Assembly: GCF_000764305.2 (NCBI RefSeq)
Contig: NW_025946635.1
Location: 242,744 to 306,743 of the forward strand
Direction: 5' to 3'
DNA length: 64,000 nt
DNA from: Hyalella azteca
Lineage: Eukaryota; Arthropoda; Malacostraca; Amphipoda; Hyalellidae
Under the pieces are notes generated by a model. The model was not told the origin of the DNA, made no database searches, and saw only the letters and a list, made by a program, of their open reading frames with translations. Position numbers and translations under genes: made by a program. Below are positions 1 to 13,644 of the stretch, in pieces (position 1 is the stretch's first letter; every line of letters begins with the position of its first letter).

Positions 1-3000
1 CTGTATTATTTTCATCAACTAAACAGCGATTTCCGACAACTTCGACTTAATCAAGCATTCACGAAGCAATTCCAGAGAATGATTTGAAGCTGAAGCACTG
101 CCACTGCTGCCTTACAAGCTCCTAACTACAATAACAAAGTTGGAGTTTAGCTCTTAGCTGGAGAATAATACAGTGCACAGCTCAAGACTTACATTAGCAT
201 GTACAGGCTATGGCTGCAGTCAGGAATACGGATGCTTCTGGTGAAGGCGCTTGCTTTAAATTAAGCAGCGTCATACTCAGTGCAATGTTGTCTAAGCCAT
301 TTGACCTTCTAATGTTGCGTTACGATTTTGAATGTGAGTTTAAGTTTGTAAGTAATATTAAATGTTTGAATATATACCAGAAGCTCCATTAGCACTTTTA
401 GTTACAGAACTTATCATTGCTTAATCTTTCAAGATTTTTATGCCATGTACTGAAATAAAGGCAAATTTAATTTAATTGAACTTCTGATATATTTTCATTG
501 AAATAAATTTCGAGGAATTAATAATGATGGCACTTGGCAATACAACTAATGATTTATTTATATATAACTATTTATAGCTAAATTTTATCAATTGGAGAAA
601 GTATCCGGTGTGTCGTAGAAACGTAAAGTACCTATACTCTTTCAAAAAATCCTAATCGCACATTTGAAATCTTTAATTTAATTTATTAAACAAACTAAAA
701 AATTGACATCAAAATACTTACAGTATGTTATTCATATATTTTGTCTATACCAAAAGTAATTGCTATTATCATTTAAAATATTACATATACCGCAACGACT
801 AATGAAATAAATTGATGTCACTTTTCTTGAATTCTTTTACCTTCATATAAATAGAAAATTGGTTATTGGATCAATAATAAATTTATTTAAGACATTTCAA
901 AGGAAATTTTAAATTGTATCAGTAACATTTGAAGAGGGGGAAAATTTTTAATGCAAAATTTTTTCAAATATGAAGAAAAGTTGCGACCAGTTTTACAATC
1001 GAAAAATGTCATGCATTTGTCATAACAATCATTGACTTGGTCATATGAATCCATGAATAAAGTATCATAAATAAATCATAGAATAATTACATCTCTGTGT
1101 TGTGCAGCAATGTTCATATCAGCGGTACTATCAAAAAAATATTTTGAACTGAATGTTTTATTCTTCACAAAGTCGTCCTCTTAGTTTAAAATTTTGAATT
1201 CTTTCAATTATGTCGGTTTAATTATTTTAATTTAATTTTGCATTATTATACTGTTTTCTTCAGAGAATCGTGTTCTCCTTCGCGTAATTGTTAACTAGAC
1301 ATTTCAATACGTTCAAGAACACATTTCATTTTGCGTTCGTAATCACGTCCTATATTCTTCTATTAGATAAATTTCATCCCAGAAATAACCAATTATATTT
1401 TTTCAGTTCAAGATCCCGTCTCTTTTTGGTTCATGATCAAATAATTTTTTTGTCTGAAGTTCAAGATGAGAGCGTGCGTCCGTGAAGTCTGTCAGAAACT
1501 CGGCGTTTTGCCTGAAATTCAAGTGAATTTTTTGCTTCTTTGGAGTTCATTGCCTCGAAACTGAGCAATCGTGAACTTGTGTAGCAAGGAAGATACAATT
1601 TCTCTTTTTCTCTCCAGTTGGCTCGAGCTTAACACAGCAACTTATAGCGAGCAAGTGGCTGAACATCACTAACTTCACAGCTAACTTGACTTACGTGATC
1701 GAAATTCGGCCTTGTCGACCATGATTTCAACTTAGAAACTTAGCGAATTTAACAAGTTCAAATAAAGCCAGCAAAATCATTTAAGATTATTAATAGTAAC
1801 ATGATCAAGAATATTTACCTTACAAGATAAAAGGAAATTTTGAACAGAGTTGTGTGGATTAAAATTGTCACAACTGTTATGGTTACATCGCATAAATAAT
1901 TTATTTTTACACTTACACTTTTCCCCATCGTTTGCTGACTGGGTCCCAAACCAACTGGAGAAGAATTAAAATACCGAAGGAAATATTTCACCTAAAATAA
2001 AATTTAACCACGTATTTGTAAACGCAGTTATTCCTACTAAAAATTCCATCCTCCTTCACCGATACCAAGTCTACATTATTGAAGCTTGTAAATCGGTTTT
2101 GTTCATCACAGCTGATTGCATAATTTTAAAAAATCTTCCTAGTCTACCGAGACACTCTTCATGCCGAGCTCTGATTAGCAGAACCCGTAGGAAAACGAGA
2201 AAACTTGAGCTATTTTTTTCAAGGCAAATTGAGCGCTGCAACATCCATCAAAAGTTACCCCAAGAGCGCCTGATTTACTGAAGCATTTCAGACTGGCTTG
2301 ATGGCTGACACTGTGAAGTTTAGAGGCTCATTTGTTGTGAGGATATTCCGACGATGTTTTGTTTTTACGATGACTCAGCAGAGTTGCAAAAGCTTGCCAA
2401 TAGTTGTCGCAACTGAAAGAGTTTATTCAAGGTCTCCAGACCAGTCTATAGACTCAAAAACGATCTATTCATATTGAATTTGTTTAATGTGATACATCAA
2501 CGAAGTTATTTTTGTCGATTTATGTTTTTATAAATTTTTATAAACGGCAAAATTAACGAGTAATTTAAATAGCAAAGCACGGTCAGAACTATAGTCGTTG
2601 CAGTGTCAGTGAACCTGAAAAAATGTCGTGAGTTTGGAAAGTTCGTTCACATTTGAACGAAAGCTGACCTAACGAAGTTGTCGTTAGCATTCGGAAACTC
2701 GACTACAAAGTCAAAGAGCAGAGCACCGAGTTACTTAACTTACTAACTTGGTTGTTAACTGCAAAACAAACTTGGACCTCGGAAAAGGAAATTTACACTT
2801 TGGTTCAGAATGCATTTTTCTAGACGATGATGTCATTATACATATTACTGCTAATGTTTCGAATTTCATTATAAGATCGAATCAAAAACATTGTGAACAT
2901 TTTATTACAAATATTTATAAGTTACTGCATGACGGTTTAATCTAATTTCATTTCCCGGAACTCAGTTATATGTTTATATGTTTTACTTGTCGAGTAATAT

Positions 3001-3690
3001 ACTGTGCTAGTCATCGTAACTAATTTTCCTTTATTTATGATTATTCCTATATTCCTAGAATCTTCCTTAACAATAATTAATGATAGCCTGTTATATAAAA
3101 TAACTGTTCTATCCACCGTGACCAAGATCATAGCTTTGCAAGATCGCGCCTCGCATGTCAGCGAATTCCTTGTCCAATTCCATCTGGAATACACGTCGTC
3201 CATCACGGCAATTCCTGGTAATGGCAACCACACACACATTCCTCGTGGAGCTTCGCCATTTACAGAGCAAGGCTACCAGAAATATTTGCTCAAGCTTGGT
3301 GGTAATGAAAGTTAATTTAGTGTGCACGTTCTGAAGCGATGTTCTGTTTAAGATGTGGATAATTTTTTCAAAAGTAGAATGGATTTTATTGTTATTCGAA
3401 GACTTATATTGTTATTCGATGATTTTTTCCATCATTTATTGTATGACGTGAGTAATGATACTGAAATAAAATGCTTGTTGAAACTAAAAGAATTGCATTT
3501 CATAAAATGTTTGTCTTTGTTAGTCTGTACGAAAATTGCCTTCTGGTAAAACAAATAAGCATATCATCATACATTTGACATCGTATTAAAAAAATGTTGT
3601 AGTCATATGGTACAACACAAACAATAATCATACGTATTCTTCACCTCAATGTACTCGTACACTGAGTACGCACTGCACACAAAGGACATG
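1..3690. other. AT-rich non-coding stretch, no gene recognised
   Basis: Only short open frames occur and none shows a recognisable domain. A slightly GC-richer patch at about 3115-3320 is open on both strands (about 100 codons each way) and could hide an exon, but neither translation resembles a family I know. No RNA gene or transposon end was identified. Confidence 0.5.
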
Positions 3691-3694
3691 TACA

Positions 3695-3839
3695 AAGCAC
3701 ATGCAGTACACACTCTACACAGCACATGCAGTACACAGTACATGCAGTACACAGCACATGCAGTACACAGCACATGCAGTACACAGCACATGCAGTACAC
3801 AACACATGCAGTACACAGCACATGCAGTACACAGCACAT
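3695..3839. repeat. 16-bp minisatellite
   Basis: Tandem units of AGCACATGCAGTACAC start at 3695 and then run without a break from 3721 to 3839 (seven full units and a partial one), with only single-base variants. The unit has no stop codon in any frame of the minus strand, so long repetitive open frames (period Cys-Cys-Val-Leu-His...) appear there; they are a by-product of the repeat and not a gene. Confidence 0.95.
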
Positions 3840-3982
3840 CTCGAGTTAGGTGCAGACGATAACTCAGCTGCGTGGCAGTGAGGGCTTTGCTGCGTTCATT
3901 AGTGTAACCTCTGTCACTAATCCTAACTTTGCGTTGTAGATCACGCCAATAGCCGCCTAACTTCATCTACACACGCTGCCTT

Positions 3983-4038
3983 GTATCCAGAACCTGGCTT
4001 GACGTGCCGGGGAATACTTTAAGCCAGGTTCTGGATAC
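3983..4038. repeat. Perfect 18-bp inverted repeat (hairpin)
   Basis: GTATCCAGAACCTGGCTT at 3983-4000 is the exact reverse complement of 4021-4038, with a 20-base spacer. The arms are GC-richer than the flanks. It could be the remains of a small foldback element or a transcribed hairpin; there is no gene next to it to link it to. Confidence 0.85.
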
Positions 4039-4039
4039 T

Positions 4040-5316
4040 CAGAATCCTTCACATAGGACAAAGGTGAAAATGTTGTATGTGACTCACGAAATCAAATCGC
4101 TTTTGAAGCTAAAAATGATAATACTGGAAATTTAAAGGGCCAGTAATAGGTCAGTATGACTTAACAATGGACATGTGAGTCAAAAGATGCATCGCTATTT
4201 AGACGCGGTCGACTCATCTAAATGGGTCATCCAAACCCACCCATTCCTCTCAGTGTACCATTCTGAATAGGCTTTTTTCAACAATCAACGTTCGAGATCA
4301 TAGCTGATTACTGATGTGGCTATTTAAATATAACATCACCACAGATAACAGCTTGTGCGACCCATAATTCATCTGATGAGACGTTTAAAAATGTCCCGAA
4401 TTCCTTCATTTGCGTCTGAATTACAAAAATAATCACTAGTGCATGGTCAGTAAGAAATCATGCACGATGATTTGCACCAATAAATTATTTTATTAATGTG
4501 CAACTCAACTTTGTATCCACCTTCACGCGATACCCAAGTGAATAAATTTACGAATGACGATTTACGTCAATGGCTATCTCTTGGTTTTCTAAGTGCGGCG
4601 AATAAAACACGTGTTTTCAGCACGTAGCCCATATTGCGTAGCGATCGCAGTACCAGTAAATAACGTAAGTGTTATCAGTATATGGGCAATATCTCTTAGC
4701 TCTCAGTCTCTGTAAATATGTGTTTTCAGCATGACAAAATCCTAATAGAATTCTGACGAAATTAATCAATGATATTTGTATGGAGGTCATGTATTGATTA
4801 ACTCCCCGCCCGCCACTGCATGCCATGCTTCGCTCTATAGCTGACGACAAACAACTGTTGCCCCTTTGACGAACAGAAATCTTTTCTAATCCGAGCAATT
4901 TGCTGTAAATATTTTGATGAGCATCCACATTGCATGGGAAATTCCAGTAAAGAGAAATATTCTTTATTCCGGTAGAAAGAAATACTCAATATTCCAGTAA
5001 AATGAAATATTCAATATTTCAGTATGGATAAATATATTGTAAATTTTCTACTGGAAATTAGGAATGGCTTCAGGTTTAGATACAAACAAACTTCCGTAAA
5101 TGAAGGGTTGTAGGATTGCTGCCAATGAAGGGCTTTCATTTTTGTTTTCCATTTGGATTTTTGAAGAAATGAAACGCCATTTCTTATTTAACTGCTTTAT
5201 ACAACTCTTGTTCAATTCCTCACTACTCTGGTCCAATGATTTATTTTTTCCAAGTCTTTATAACAATGTTAGCCGCCTTTATTAATTATTACATAATAAT
5301 ATAATTATTTATTCTA
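4040..5316. other. Non-coding stretch
   Basis: No recognisable coding region or repeat family was seen here. Open frames are shorter than about 105 codons and lack codon or domain support. Around 4925-5035 there is a weak, degenerate repetition of the phrase 'attccagtaaa(g/t)gaaatattc'. Confidence 0.4.
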
Positions 5317-5655
5317 CAGGGTGACACAAAAAAAACAGAGCTCATAAAAAGTTGAATAATTTCCACAATACTCAAGTAATCCTGTTATTTGTTTCAGATT
5401 CATTAAGAAGACGGATTGATCTAAGAGTCTACCACGTGTGAGCTTCGAGATGCCTTGGACTACAGAGCAAAAGAACATCTGGAACATATCTTTGAGCGGC
5501 TGTAGAACAAAGAGTTTTTGTGGTATAGAATTGAGATTTTGCAGATGTTGGCTACATAGGTTGTACATAATTCCATAGAATTTTTGTTTCAAACTGAATA
5601 AAATTTCAGGAGTTATAAGACTTTTAGTGAGCTCTGTTTTTTTTGTGTCACCCTG
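5317..5655. mobile_element. 339-bp MITE with Tc1/mariner-type ends
   Basis: The element begins CAGGGTGACACAAAAAAAAC and ends with the near-exact reverse complement (GTTTTTTTTGTGTCACCCTG), about 28 bp of terminal inverted repeat continuing through GAGCTC. It is flanked by TA on both sides (5315-5316 and 5656-5657), the target duplication of Tc1/mariner transposons. There is no transposase; a 92-codon minus-strand frame spans it but shows no transposase motif. It is therefore a non-autonomous deletion derivative or MITE. Confidence 0.88.
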
Positions 5656-5657
5656 TA

Positions 5658-8200
5658 TTACGCTCTACAGCTTTGGATAAAGTAAATCAACGCTCGAACT
5701 AATTTTTAATGTTTCTCCCTCTACATTCCCGCTAATTTTTAATGCATTCATTGCCTGAATTAGCCGTTATTTTCCAGTTTAATAAAACCATGAATTTAAA
5801 AGCAATTATTTTATGTCATTAAGCTCAGGATTTAACACCAATCTTCTACTTTATCGTGGCCAAGAAATCAGCAGTAATGTTCTTATGCACTCGTGCATTC
5901 AAACTAACAACGAAATTCTGTTTTTAATTTGACCTTTAAGATGAATAATAATTTTTTTTAGCCACTTCAGTCTTGGCATTAGTAGCAATGTTGCGAAATA
6001 TTTACCTTGGAGATAATTAACGATTTTTTGCCTAAACTAGTACACGGATTATAAACGGTGTTCATTGATATATTTACGCCGCGCGACGAATAAAGATTTC
6101 TTTACCTACACTAGATCCCAAAATTATGTACTTTCAACGATTATTTTTGCCGTAAAAATAAAAACGATTTGTTCACCCCGGAATGACAAATAATGGTCGC
6201 ATATCTTCACTGTACTGCGCTTGCTTCAGTTTTCAATTCACGATCATTATAATACTTGAGATATTGAACATGTAATTAAACTCTGCAGTCCCAGCGAAAT
6301 TGTTATTATGTGTAGGTACTCCCCTTATCGTCAATTAAGTAGATCATTCCTATATGTTTTTAAGTACGATTTGAGTTTAGAGACTGAGCAGATCATGACT
6401 ATTTGTTTGTAATTAAAATTTAATTGTAATTAATTAGGAGTGTTCTTTTTTCAATAATGTAAACAGCTGGACTAGCATCAATTTTAAATCAATATGAAAT
6501 TGCAATTCTCATGGTTTGATCGTAAAATGCGCTTAGATCAACTTGGATCGAGGATCAAACTAAGAACATTTCCTTCGCAAACTTGTAATGGAATTACGAG
6601 GAGTAATTCAAAGATAATGTTGAACAGCTCCAAGAACATCCAATATTGAAACCTGAAAGACGGAAAATCAATTAAGTGAGTTAGTTGAAAAAACTGCTTA
6701 GTATAGCTGTTGTTGACGCATCACAATTATTCGTTTAAATATAAATATTAACTCTTGAGTAGCAAAATTAATTATGACGACATCCAAAATGCATGAATAA
6801 TGCTCGCTAAGTCTCGACATGAATCAGGCCTTGCTTGAAATATATGATATATAAAGTGATTAGATGAGTCAATAACTATGATTATTATATATTTTATGAA
6901 GGTTAGAATAACAGTTTACGGTTAGAATAACAGTATAAAGTGCATAAAACATTAAACATAAAAAATAAAACAAGTGTTGAAACCATAGCTTAGACTTTTA
7001 TTCAATATGTTCATGAATACTCATGTTTCTTTCAATCACAGTGATCAATACATGCATTTTTTAATGAATGGGAAAAAGTCAGCGATTAGAAACTTTTATG
7101 TTCAAATTTGTCTTTTATGAGCACGAATAGAAGTATTCAGAAACAATAAAAAAATGTTTTTTTTTTTCACAAAATTCTGAATTGATTTCAAGGAGGTTGT
7201 CATTTATTTGTCAGCCGCAGTGAACTGATTTCCTTGACTCAAAAATTTTGTGTTAATTCAAGTTAAATAATTAAACTATTAATGTGAAACATTTGTGGTA
7301 AGAGTGCTATTAAAATTTTTAGTTAGTTTCGTGTGTTTGAGACCTGCTAATGTTGAAGATCACATCAAAATCAAATATTATTAGAGCTCAAATACGGGAT
7401 GAACAAAATGATTGTTCAGATGAATTCGCCATATTCTCGAAAAACTATGTTTCTTCGGCAAATATTCTTCTTTTGGCTGAACATTTTTCGTTGAAGTATT
7501 GAATTCGTAGTTTATCTGCCTTCTAATAAAGGCCGGAAGTATTACGACCATACAATTCTTAAAAAATATATTATAAATGAAATATTGAAGAAAAAATTAA
7601 GAAAAAATTTGCTGTTTTTTTAGCCGTGCTTAAGATTTGCGAATTCAAAATCCTCGTTATTTTGAAATAAATTTGATAAGGAAAAAGGACTTAATTTTTT
7701 ATTGCATGAAATTGTTAAGAGAAAGGAGTATTCACCCATGTTTATATCATATTACCTATTTTTTCATTATTGAATTTTGGCTGCAATATTAAAACGGTAA
7801 ATTTTTTTCCGAATTGTTGGTAATGGTTTCTATGAAATGTTTTAAAAATTATAAAGCTGGTTTCCAACACATAATCCATTGAAGATATTGTGCATTTTTT
7901 AATTTTATTGTTTTTCTGTTGAACATAACTGACGTTACCGAAATTAATAATAATTTTGCTGAATTTAGAAAAAATTGACTTGAAGTCTAAAATTTTTCTT
8001 GGCTTTTTTCTATATCGATGTTCAGTGTGCATAACTCGATGGGTCTAATACCTGCTTTGACTCAGCCATGATTAAACCAAGATCAGATTATTTACATGGC
8101 TTTTTGTCGCATATTCTTAGAATCCTTTTTACTTAAGTTCTGTCATTCTTCATTCTTTTGATTCTCTCTCTTTCTTTGTTATTTTATCTCTATCTCTCTC
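5658..8200. other. AT-rich non-coding stretch
   Basis: No genes, RNA genes or transposon ends recognised. Homopolymer runs and short AT repeats only. Confidence 0.4.
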
Positions 8201-8204
8201 TCAC

Positions 8205-8549
8205 ATGGCAGCAGAAAACATCATCAGGCTAATATTCACTCTAATGCTTTTTTGTTTCAATTTTAATGCACTAAGTAATTCTCTCAAAGGTCCACAGCCG
8301 ACTCGTCCGTACATGTTACCATCCGTAAATAAGACATTCGGTTCGTTTTATCAGCATTGCGCGGTCAGTTTTCCAGCTTTGGGTTGCAAGTTCATCGCAC
8401 AGTTGACGTTGATTGCACCAGTATTGAATTGCACGTTCGCTGCACCGTTCAATCCTCCTAATGTCTGCTGTCACTCAACCGCAGCCAATGTACGCTCCCT
8501 GAATTATGGCTCTGAATTACGATCGACTTCTACACAAAATGCAAAGTGA
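8205..8549 (+). CDS. Possible small secreted protein (hypothetical, 114 aa)
   Basis: An ATG-initiated frame of 114 codons. The first 25 residues (MAAENIIRLIFTLMLFCFNF) are hydrophobic and could act as a signal peptide; the remainder has six cysteines and no family I recognise. The frame is GC-richer than its surroundings, and an AATAAA signal follows at about 8754, which would fit a short transcript. Against it: no homologue recognised, no visible introns, and the length is within chance for 64 kb of six frames. Confidence 0.22.
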   Translation: MAAENIIRLIFTLMLFCFNFNALSNSLKGPQPTRPYMLPSVNKTFGSFYQHCAVSFPALGCKFIAQLTLIAPVLNCTFAAPFNPPNVCCHSTAANVRSLNYGSELRSTSTQNAK

Positions 8550-8759
8550 TGACCCTCGTAACGACTGAGATGGCAAAGACATCAACTTAATCATCTGTAC
8601 TTAAGTCCTGCAAGGACCGTAACAAATGTGTGTCCTATAGAGGCAGTTTGTGGAGCCTTACGAACTACTGTGAGCAAGAGACTAGGCGAGCTCTGAATGA
8701 TTTTTATGAAATTTATGTTCATTGACTTATGAGTGCAATATTTGTGTGAGGATAAATAA

Positions 8760-9975
8760 ATCTGCATCAAAAACTGGAAGCTTTTGTTTGTAGTGGTTTT
8801 TAATTGATCTCATGACATAACTCCATCAGTCTGTGGATTGGATCAATATGGGTCAAAATATTTCTTTCTTCTACTTCAAGAAAGATTTCAAGATATGATA
8901 GAAAAGATTTCCTCGATTTCAAATCCTACTGAAAATATGTTTTTTTTTGTTTTTAAGTAAAAAAGCCCTACTGAAAATAAGTTTTTTCTCTTTTCTAAGT
9001 AAAAAGCCCAGCGTCACCTCCAAGAAGGTTTTTCGGATTTTATGTTGGTTCTCTTAAGAATGCGCACTAGTCAGCAGGATAAATTATTCTCTGGACAGTG
9101 AAGCAATTTATTGTGCTCCACACTAGAGATATTGAGCACAGCTAAACTCTAATGCTGGGAACTGAGAAGCATTTTAGCAGCGCAGCGATTCGCTAGAAAT
9201 CGGCTTAAGATTTTATTTGTCTGCTTCGTGCCACTAAAAAAAGTTGCTCCTCGGATTTCCATTACTGCGTTTTCGTTCCCAAGGCCTAAATTATGTGAAA
9301 AATTTTATATCTTTTTTATACATTGTTACAGAGCTCGAGATAATTGAGTAGTTAAGATCAAAAAGTTTGAAGTAGCAAGCGGGATTGAAACATGCAATTA
9401 TTTGAAAAAAATTCTGGCGAATCGAAAAAGTTAGCGGATGGTTTGGAACATGGCTTAGTCATAAGCTTGCAATACTATATTATATTATTATTTTCTCCCT
9501 TCGATTTTGAGAAATATGGTTGTTTATTCTTGTTTGTGTATTACTGTTTTTGATACCTTATAAATCACCAGCATGGCCGATTCTCCAGTTTTTATTTGCT
9601 TGTTTGTTGTTCAATTTCACTCATCACCTTATTGTTGTTATCCAATCTCTTTAATTCTGAACAGGCCATTCCCGGTATTTAATTTTAAATCGGAAATTTT
9701 CTCATAATTTACTTTTATTACTGCATATTCTATCAATAATCAATCAATTCTTATTCCAATCACATAAACGAAACGAGATAAAAATATTATGGTTTGGTAA
9801 CGTTATATGGTCTCGGTCACTAATGCTGGCTGATGATGGTGCCTTGTGCGCCTGGGTAAATTTGAGGGTAAATTTGCCCTCATCGGATCTCTGATGCCAG
9901 GCTCGGTGACTTGATGAGAGGGATGCGCCTACAAGATTATGGGTCATTGAGCTCTAATGAACAGGATGCTTGACA
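8760..9975. other. Non-coding stretch
   Basis: No recognisable gene or repeat beyond two near copies of 'ctactgaaaatatgtttttt' at about 8927 and 8970. Confidence 0.4.
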
Positions 9976-9980
9976 AGCCA

Positions 9981-10330
9981 AAAGGCACGTACTGGCCATT
10001 CCTTCGTCAGGAAACGTTTCCACAGATATGCATATGAAGAAACAGCGTATTTTTAAGGGTATTTTCATTACAGTCAAATCAATATGCAATGTATAATGCA
10101 AAGGCACGTACGGGCCATTCCTTCATCAGGAAACGTTTCCACATGGATGCATATGCAAGACTGCGTATTTTTAGGGTGTTTTCACCACAGTCAAATCAAT
10201 ATGCAATGTATAATGCAAAGGCACCTAGAGGCATTCCCTCATTGGGCAAAGATATCGCAGATATACTGTATGCAAAAAATTGCATTATTTTTAGCGTGTT
10301 TTTACCACATTCAAAATCAATGTCTATTGC
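9981..10330. repeat. Tandem repeat, three units of about 118 bp
   Basis: The phrase AAAGGCAC(G/C)TA...GGCATTCC starts units at 9981, 10100 and 10217, giving spacings of 119 and 117 bp. Units 1 and 2 are close; unit 3 is more diverged. Each contains an ATATGCAATGTATAATGCAA junction phrase. Overlapping 89- and 90-codon frames across the array are products of repetition. Confidence 0.88.
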
Positions 10331-10339
10331 ACTGTACAA

Positions 10340-13300
10340 AGTTAAGAGTTTGACTCGCTAGGCTGCTGAATGCTGCTAATCTCGATTATTGGATGACAAT
10401 CGATAGTATTGCTTCTATGAGTATTTGTTATAAAGGAAGTATTTGAGAACTTGTTATAAAAAAGTTTTTATTATAAAAAACAACGTATATTCCTTTAGAT
10501 ATTACCTTTTGAGTGGCACCAGAATTATCTTTCTATTTCTATTTATTTCTTCCTATTTCATTACCTTCTTGAAAGTTACTATGCATCGATTTATAAAGAG
10601 AGACAAAAAGTGTATGCAAATTGAACCTGTGTATAACTGTTAAAGAAAATTTAAGGGTGATTTTAAAGGATTCAATGATTTATGGAATGAGTAGAGTCCC
10701 ATGAATATAATATTTTTCGAGTAATCACCTCCTTGTTGTTGAATTCAACGGATTGTGCATCATGTAAAAGATTTTTTCATACAACACATTTTTCTAATAA
10801 AATTTGATGTATAAAGCACTTTCAAATTTGACCTCGATGATAAAGTAAAATTTTCCCCCCTAAATATTTGAGCTAATCTAGAGCCGGAGGAAAAGTTTCA
10901 ATTCATTTCAAAATTAACAGTCTTTAAATATAAAAACTAAAAGTAATCAATAAATCAAAACTCAATTAAAATTTTTTGAGGAATTTAAATTTCCTAATAA
11001 TTTTCAATGCATTTAAATAGATACACAATTTTTTAACATAATGGTATTATTTTAAATTTTGTTTGTATCGGTCGTTACCGAGGCATCAATGTTACTTGAG
11101 TCAAACTGTCACTTTTTTCTATTTCATCTTTCGCTAATATTACATTATTACATTAAATTAATTACATTGAAGTAATTAATTACATTAAAGTACAAAATTA
11201 CATTATTATAAATATTCTTGATATATGAAAAAATGTATTAGCCTCTATTGTTTCTGAACCATTCTACGTTGTAGACACTCCACAGAAAATATTTTTCACG
11301 TCGTCATGACACGAACCGGAAACGAAGTCTCAGTCACTCGAACGTGACGAGGAATCTCCGGAGACTTTTTACAGCTGTGATATAAACTTTACAACATAGA
11401 AGGACTCGCTAAGAACTAGGATGCGTTGCAACGAGTTCAAGTTTTTTTATCTTATTTGACCGGAATTCCAGTCTTTAGCCGGTGCTTGTTTTTACTATCA
11501 TCATCATCATCATCATGACTAACTACTATTTAATCTGTAGTTATGAATGACTTTGTGGTGGTTTGTTGCAGCCGACGTTATATAAACTTAACAACGTGAT
11601 TACCATTCTTGTGTACATGCAATGTGTGCAGGCTAGGATCTCATAATCTATTTTTTCATGAATTTTGTTCATTATTGTGCGCATGTATAAATCAAAACAG
11701 AATAAATGGGATTGTTTGTGGGGCTTATCGATCGCGCAATGCCATCGCATAAGGCATTACCTGATTTCAGGGCCCAAATCACCTGGGCTTCTATTTTCTA
11801 GCGATAGTCTCATAAAGCATCTCAGAAGAGGCTTGGATAAAAAATTAAATTCAATTAAATTTTAAATTTGGTAATTTCATTATGGAACAAAATAAAAGTT
11901 TCAGAAAAATCACAAAAAGTTAGTCGAAAGTTAGTTTTCTCTCTAAATTTTTTTGAATGATTTTCCATCAAGTGACATAACTTCAGTTTGACAAAGTTCC
12001 ATGCATGATTGAATAAGACTTTCGTTGCGTCTCATTATCTTAATGTGTCACACGATTAAAATAGTTCTTTGGGCACGTGAAATTTCGTGCTGAATTGGAA
12101 TTATTGTTCATTGCCAATAGACAAAGGTTATAATAAATGCATCACAGTTAATGAACGAGCAGAGTGAGTATCACTTGATAATCAAGTGTTATAATCATAA
12201 ATTATTATAATTAATTTAATTAATTAACTTCATTAATATCATTATTTGCGAATATCATTACTTGCAGTTATCTGCACATATTTTTCATATTATCATAACA
12301 AGAATTTTCTGTTATGAAGAAATAACAGCATATTTAGAAATCCCATTGAAGCATAGTTTATTTCTAATTGCTATACGAGCATCAAATATATTTATAAGCT
12401 TGATACATATGAAATAATACAACTTATTTACCCCCATCAGCTTATAAGCATTATTTACGTAGCTGGAGAATCGACATTTGTTCGACCGTTATGTCTCACG
12501 GGTGATTTTCGTAAGTGAATGTGCGCAGGCGCGTAACTTCTAAAGCTGACGCTCATTTTTCAACGGAAGTGTTAGCCATTGACAAACTGTACTCATGCGG
12601 ATAGAACGTAATGGAAGAGCTCAGACTTTGGTGTAGTGGGAAACTTTTGCTGCTTCTAGGTTTTGTCAATAAATTTTGCATATCGACGTTGAATTACTTT
12701 GTAATGGGAAACTTTTTAACGTATTTTTTGTAGTGGGAAACGTTGAATTACTTTTAGTGGGAAAACGCAAAACTTCAGTGGCGAAGTTTGTCAATACATT
12801 TTTGTATATTGACGTTGAATTACTTATTGACTGTTTTAAGAGAATTTACCACTTAATTTCATAGCAGATGTTGTTGATAATCTGCTCAAAGGATGGCTTG
12901 GCAATTTTTCCTCAAGGAGCACTGATATAGCATAGCCTATAATTGTAATTTAATTCATAACCATATTTTTGCTGCTTGATTTCATAACTAAAAGCTTCAT
13001 TTAAGTTTATATGAATTTATTATTGGCATGATCTTCACAGTAGTGCACATATATACTTTTTAGAGTGAAACTTATCACAGATGGATCGAAATGAGGCACA
13101 ACCTGTTTTGAAATAGAAATGTTACATATTAGTCAAATCAACTGCTAAAACAAATAAAAAATTTCACTCATAATCGAGCTAAACTAAATTAAACAAATCG
13201 TTAATTGATTTCATCCTTTCGATTTGCTATGATTTTTTTTAAGCAACATTAATATATTAAACATATATTAAAGTAGTTGGTCACCAGCTTTTAAGAAATT

Positions 13301-13640
13301 TTTTGGCCGCTACTAGACAACCTACAATTTTTATGGCGGTAATGGAAAAGGAAAAGCTATGTTAGTGGCGCTATGATGGATGAGCGCAGACGACCGGTAT
13401 CGACTGCGGCTTTCATTAGCGCAGTCATAAATAGATCATATTTTGCCTGGGAAAAGCTCGCCTGCTTCTTCCTGCCTACGTCCTGATAAATTGCCAAGCG
13501 TCTGCTGCGGCCACTCATCATGATGAACCCTATGCAAAATAAATAAATAATAATAATAATGTTCGGTGCTTATTATACACGTTACATTATTATTAGCCAA
13601 TTGTTTCAAACTCTCATGATAATTAAATCGTGACTGTCAC
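10340..13640. other. AT-rich stretch with microsatellite and weak internal repeats
   Basis: Contains an (ATC)n run near 11498-11516 and an imperfect repetition at about 12630-12830 of 'GTAGTGGGAAAC' and 'TTGACGTTGAATTACTT', which generates short open frames. No gene or RNA gene recognised. Confidence 0.4.
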
Positions 13641-13644
13641 TATA

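Noticed and set aside
3004..3327. Open frames of about 70-103 codons on both strands near 3.1-3.3 kb
   Set aside because: No recognisable domain, both strands equally open, no supporting splice or polyA context strong enough to call a gene.
3603..3966. Long Cys-rich repetitive minus-strand open frames (CCVLHVLCTA repeats)
   Set aside because: They are the same 16-bp minisatellite read in three frames; 16 is not a multiple of 3 and the unit simply lacks stops.
10084..10361. Two overlapping 90-codon plus-strand frames
   Set aside because: They are products of the 118-bp tandem repeat and repeat the same peptide in different frames.
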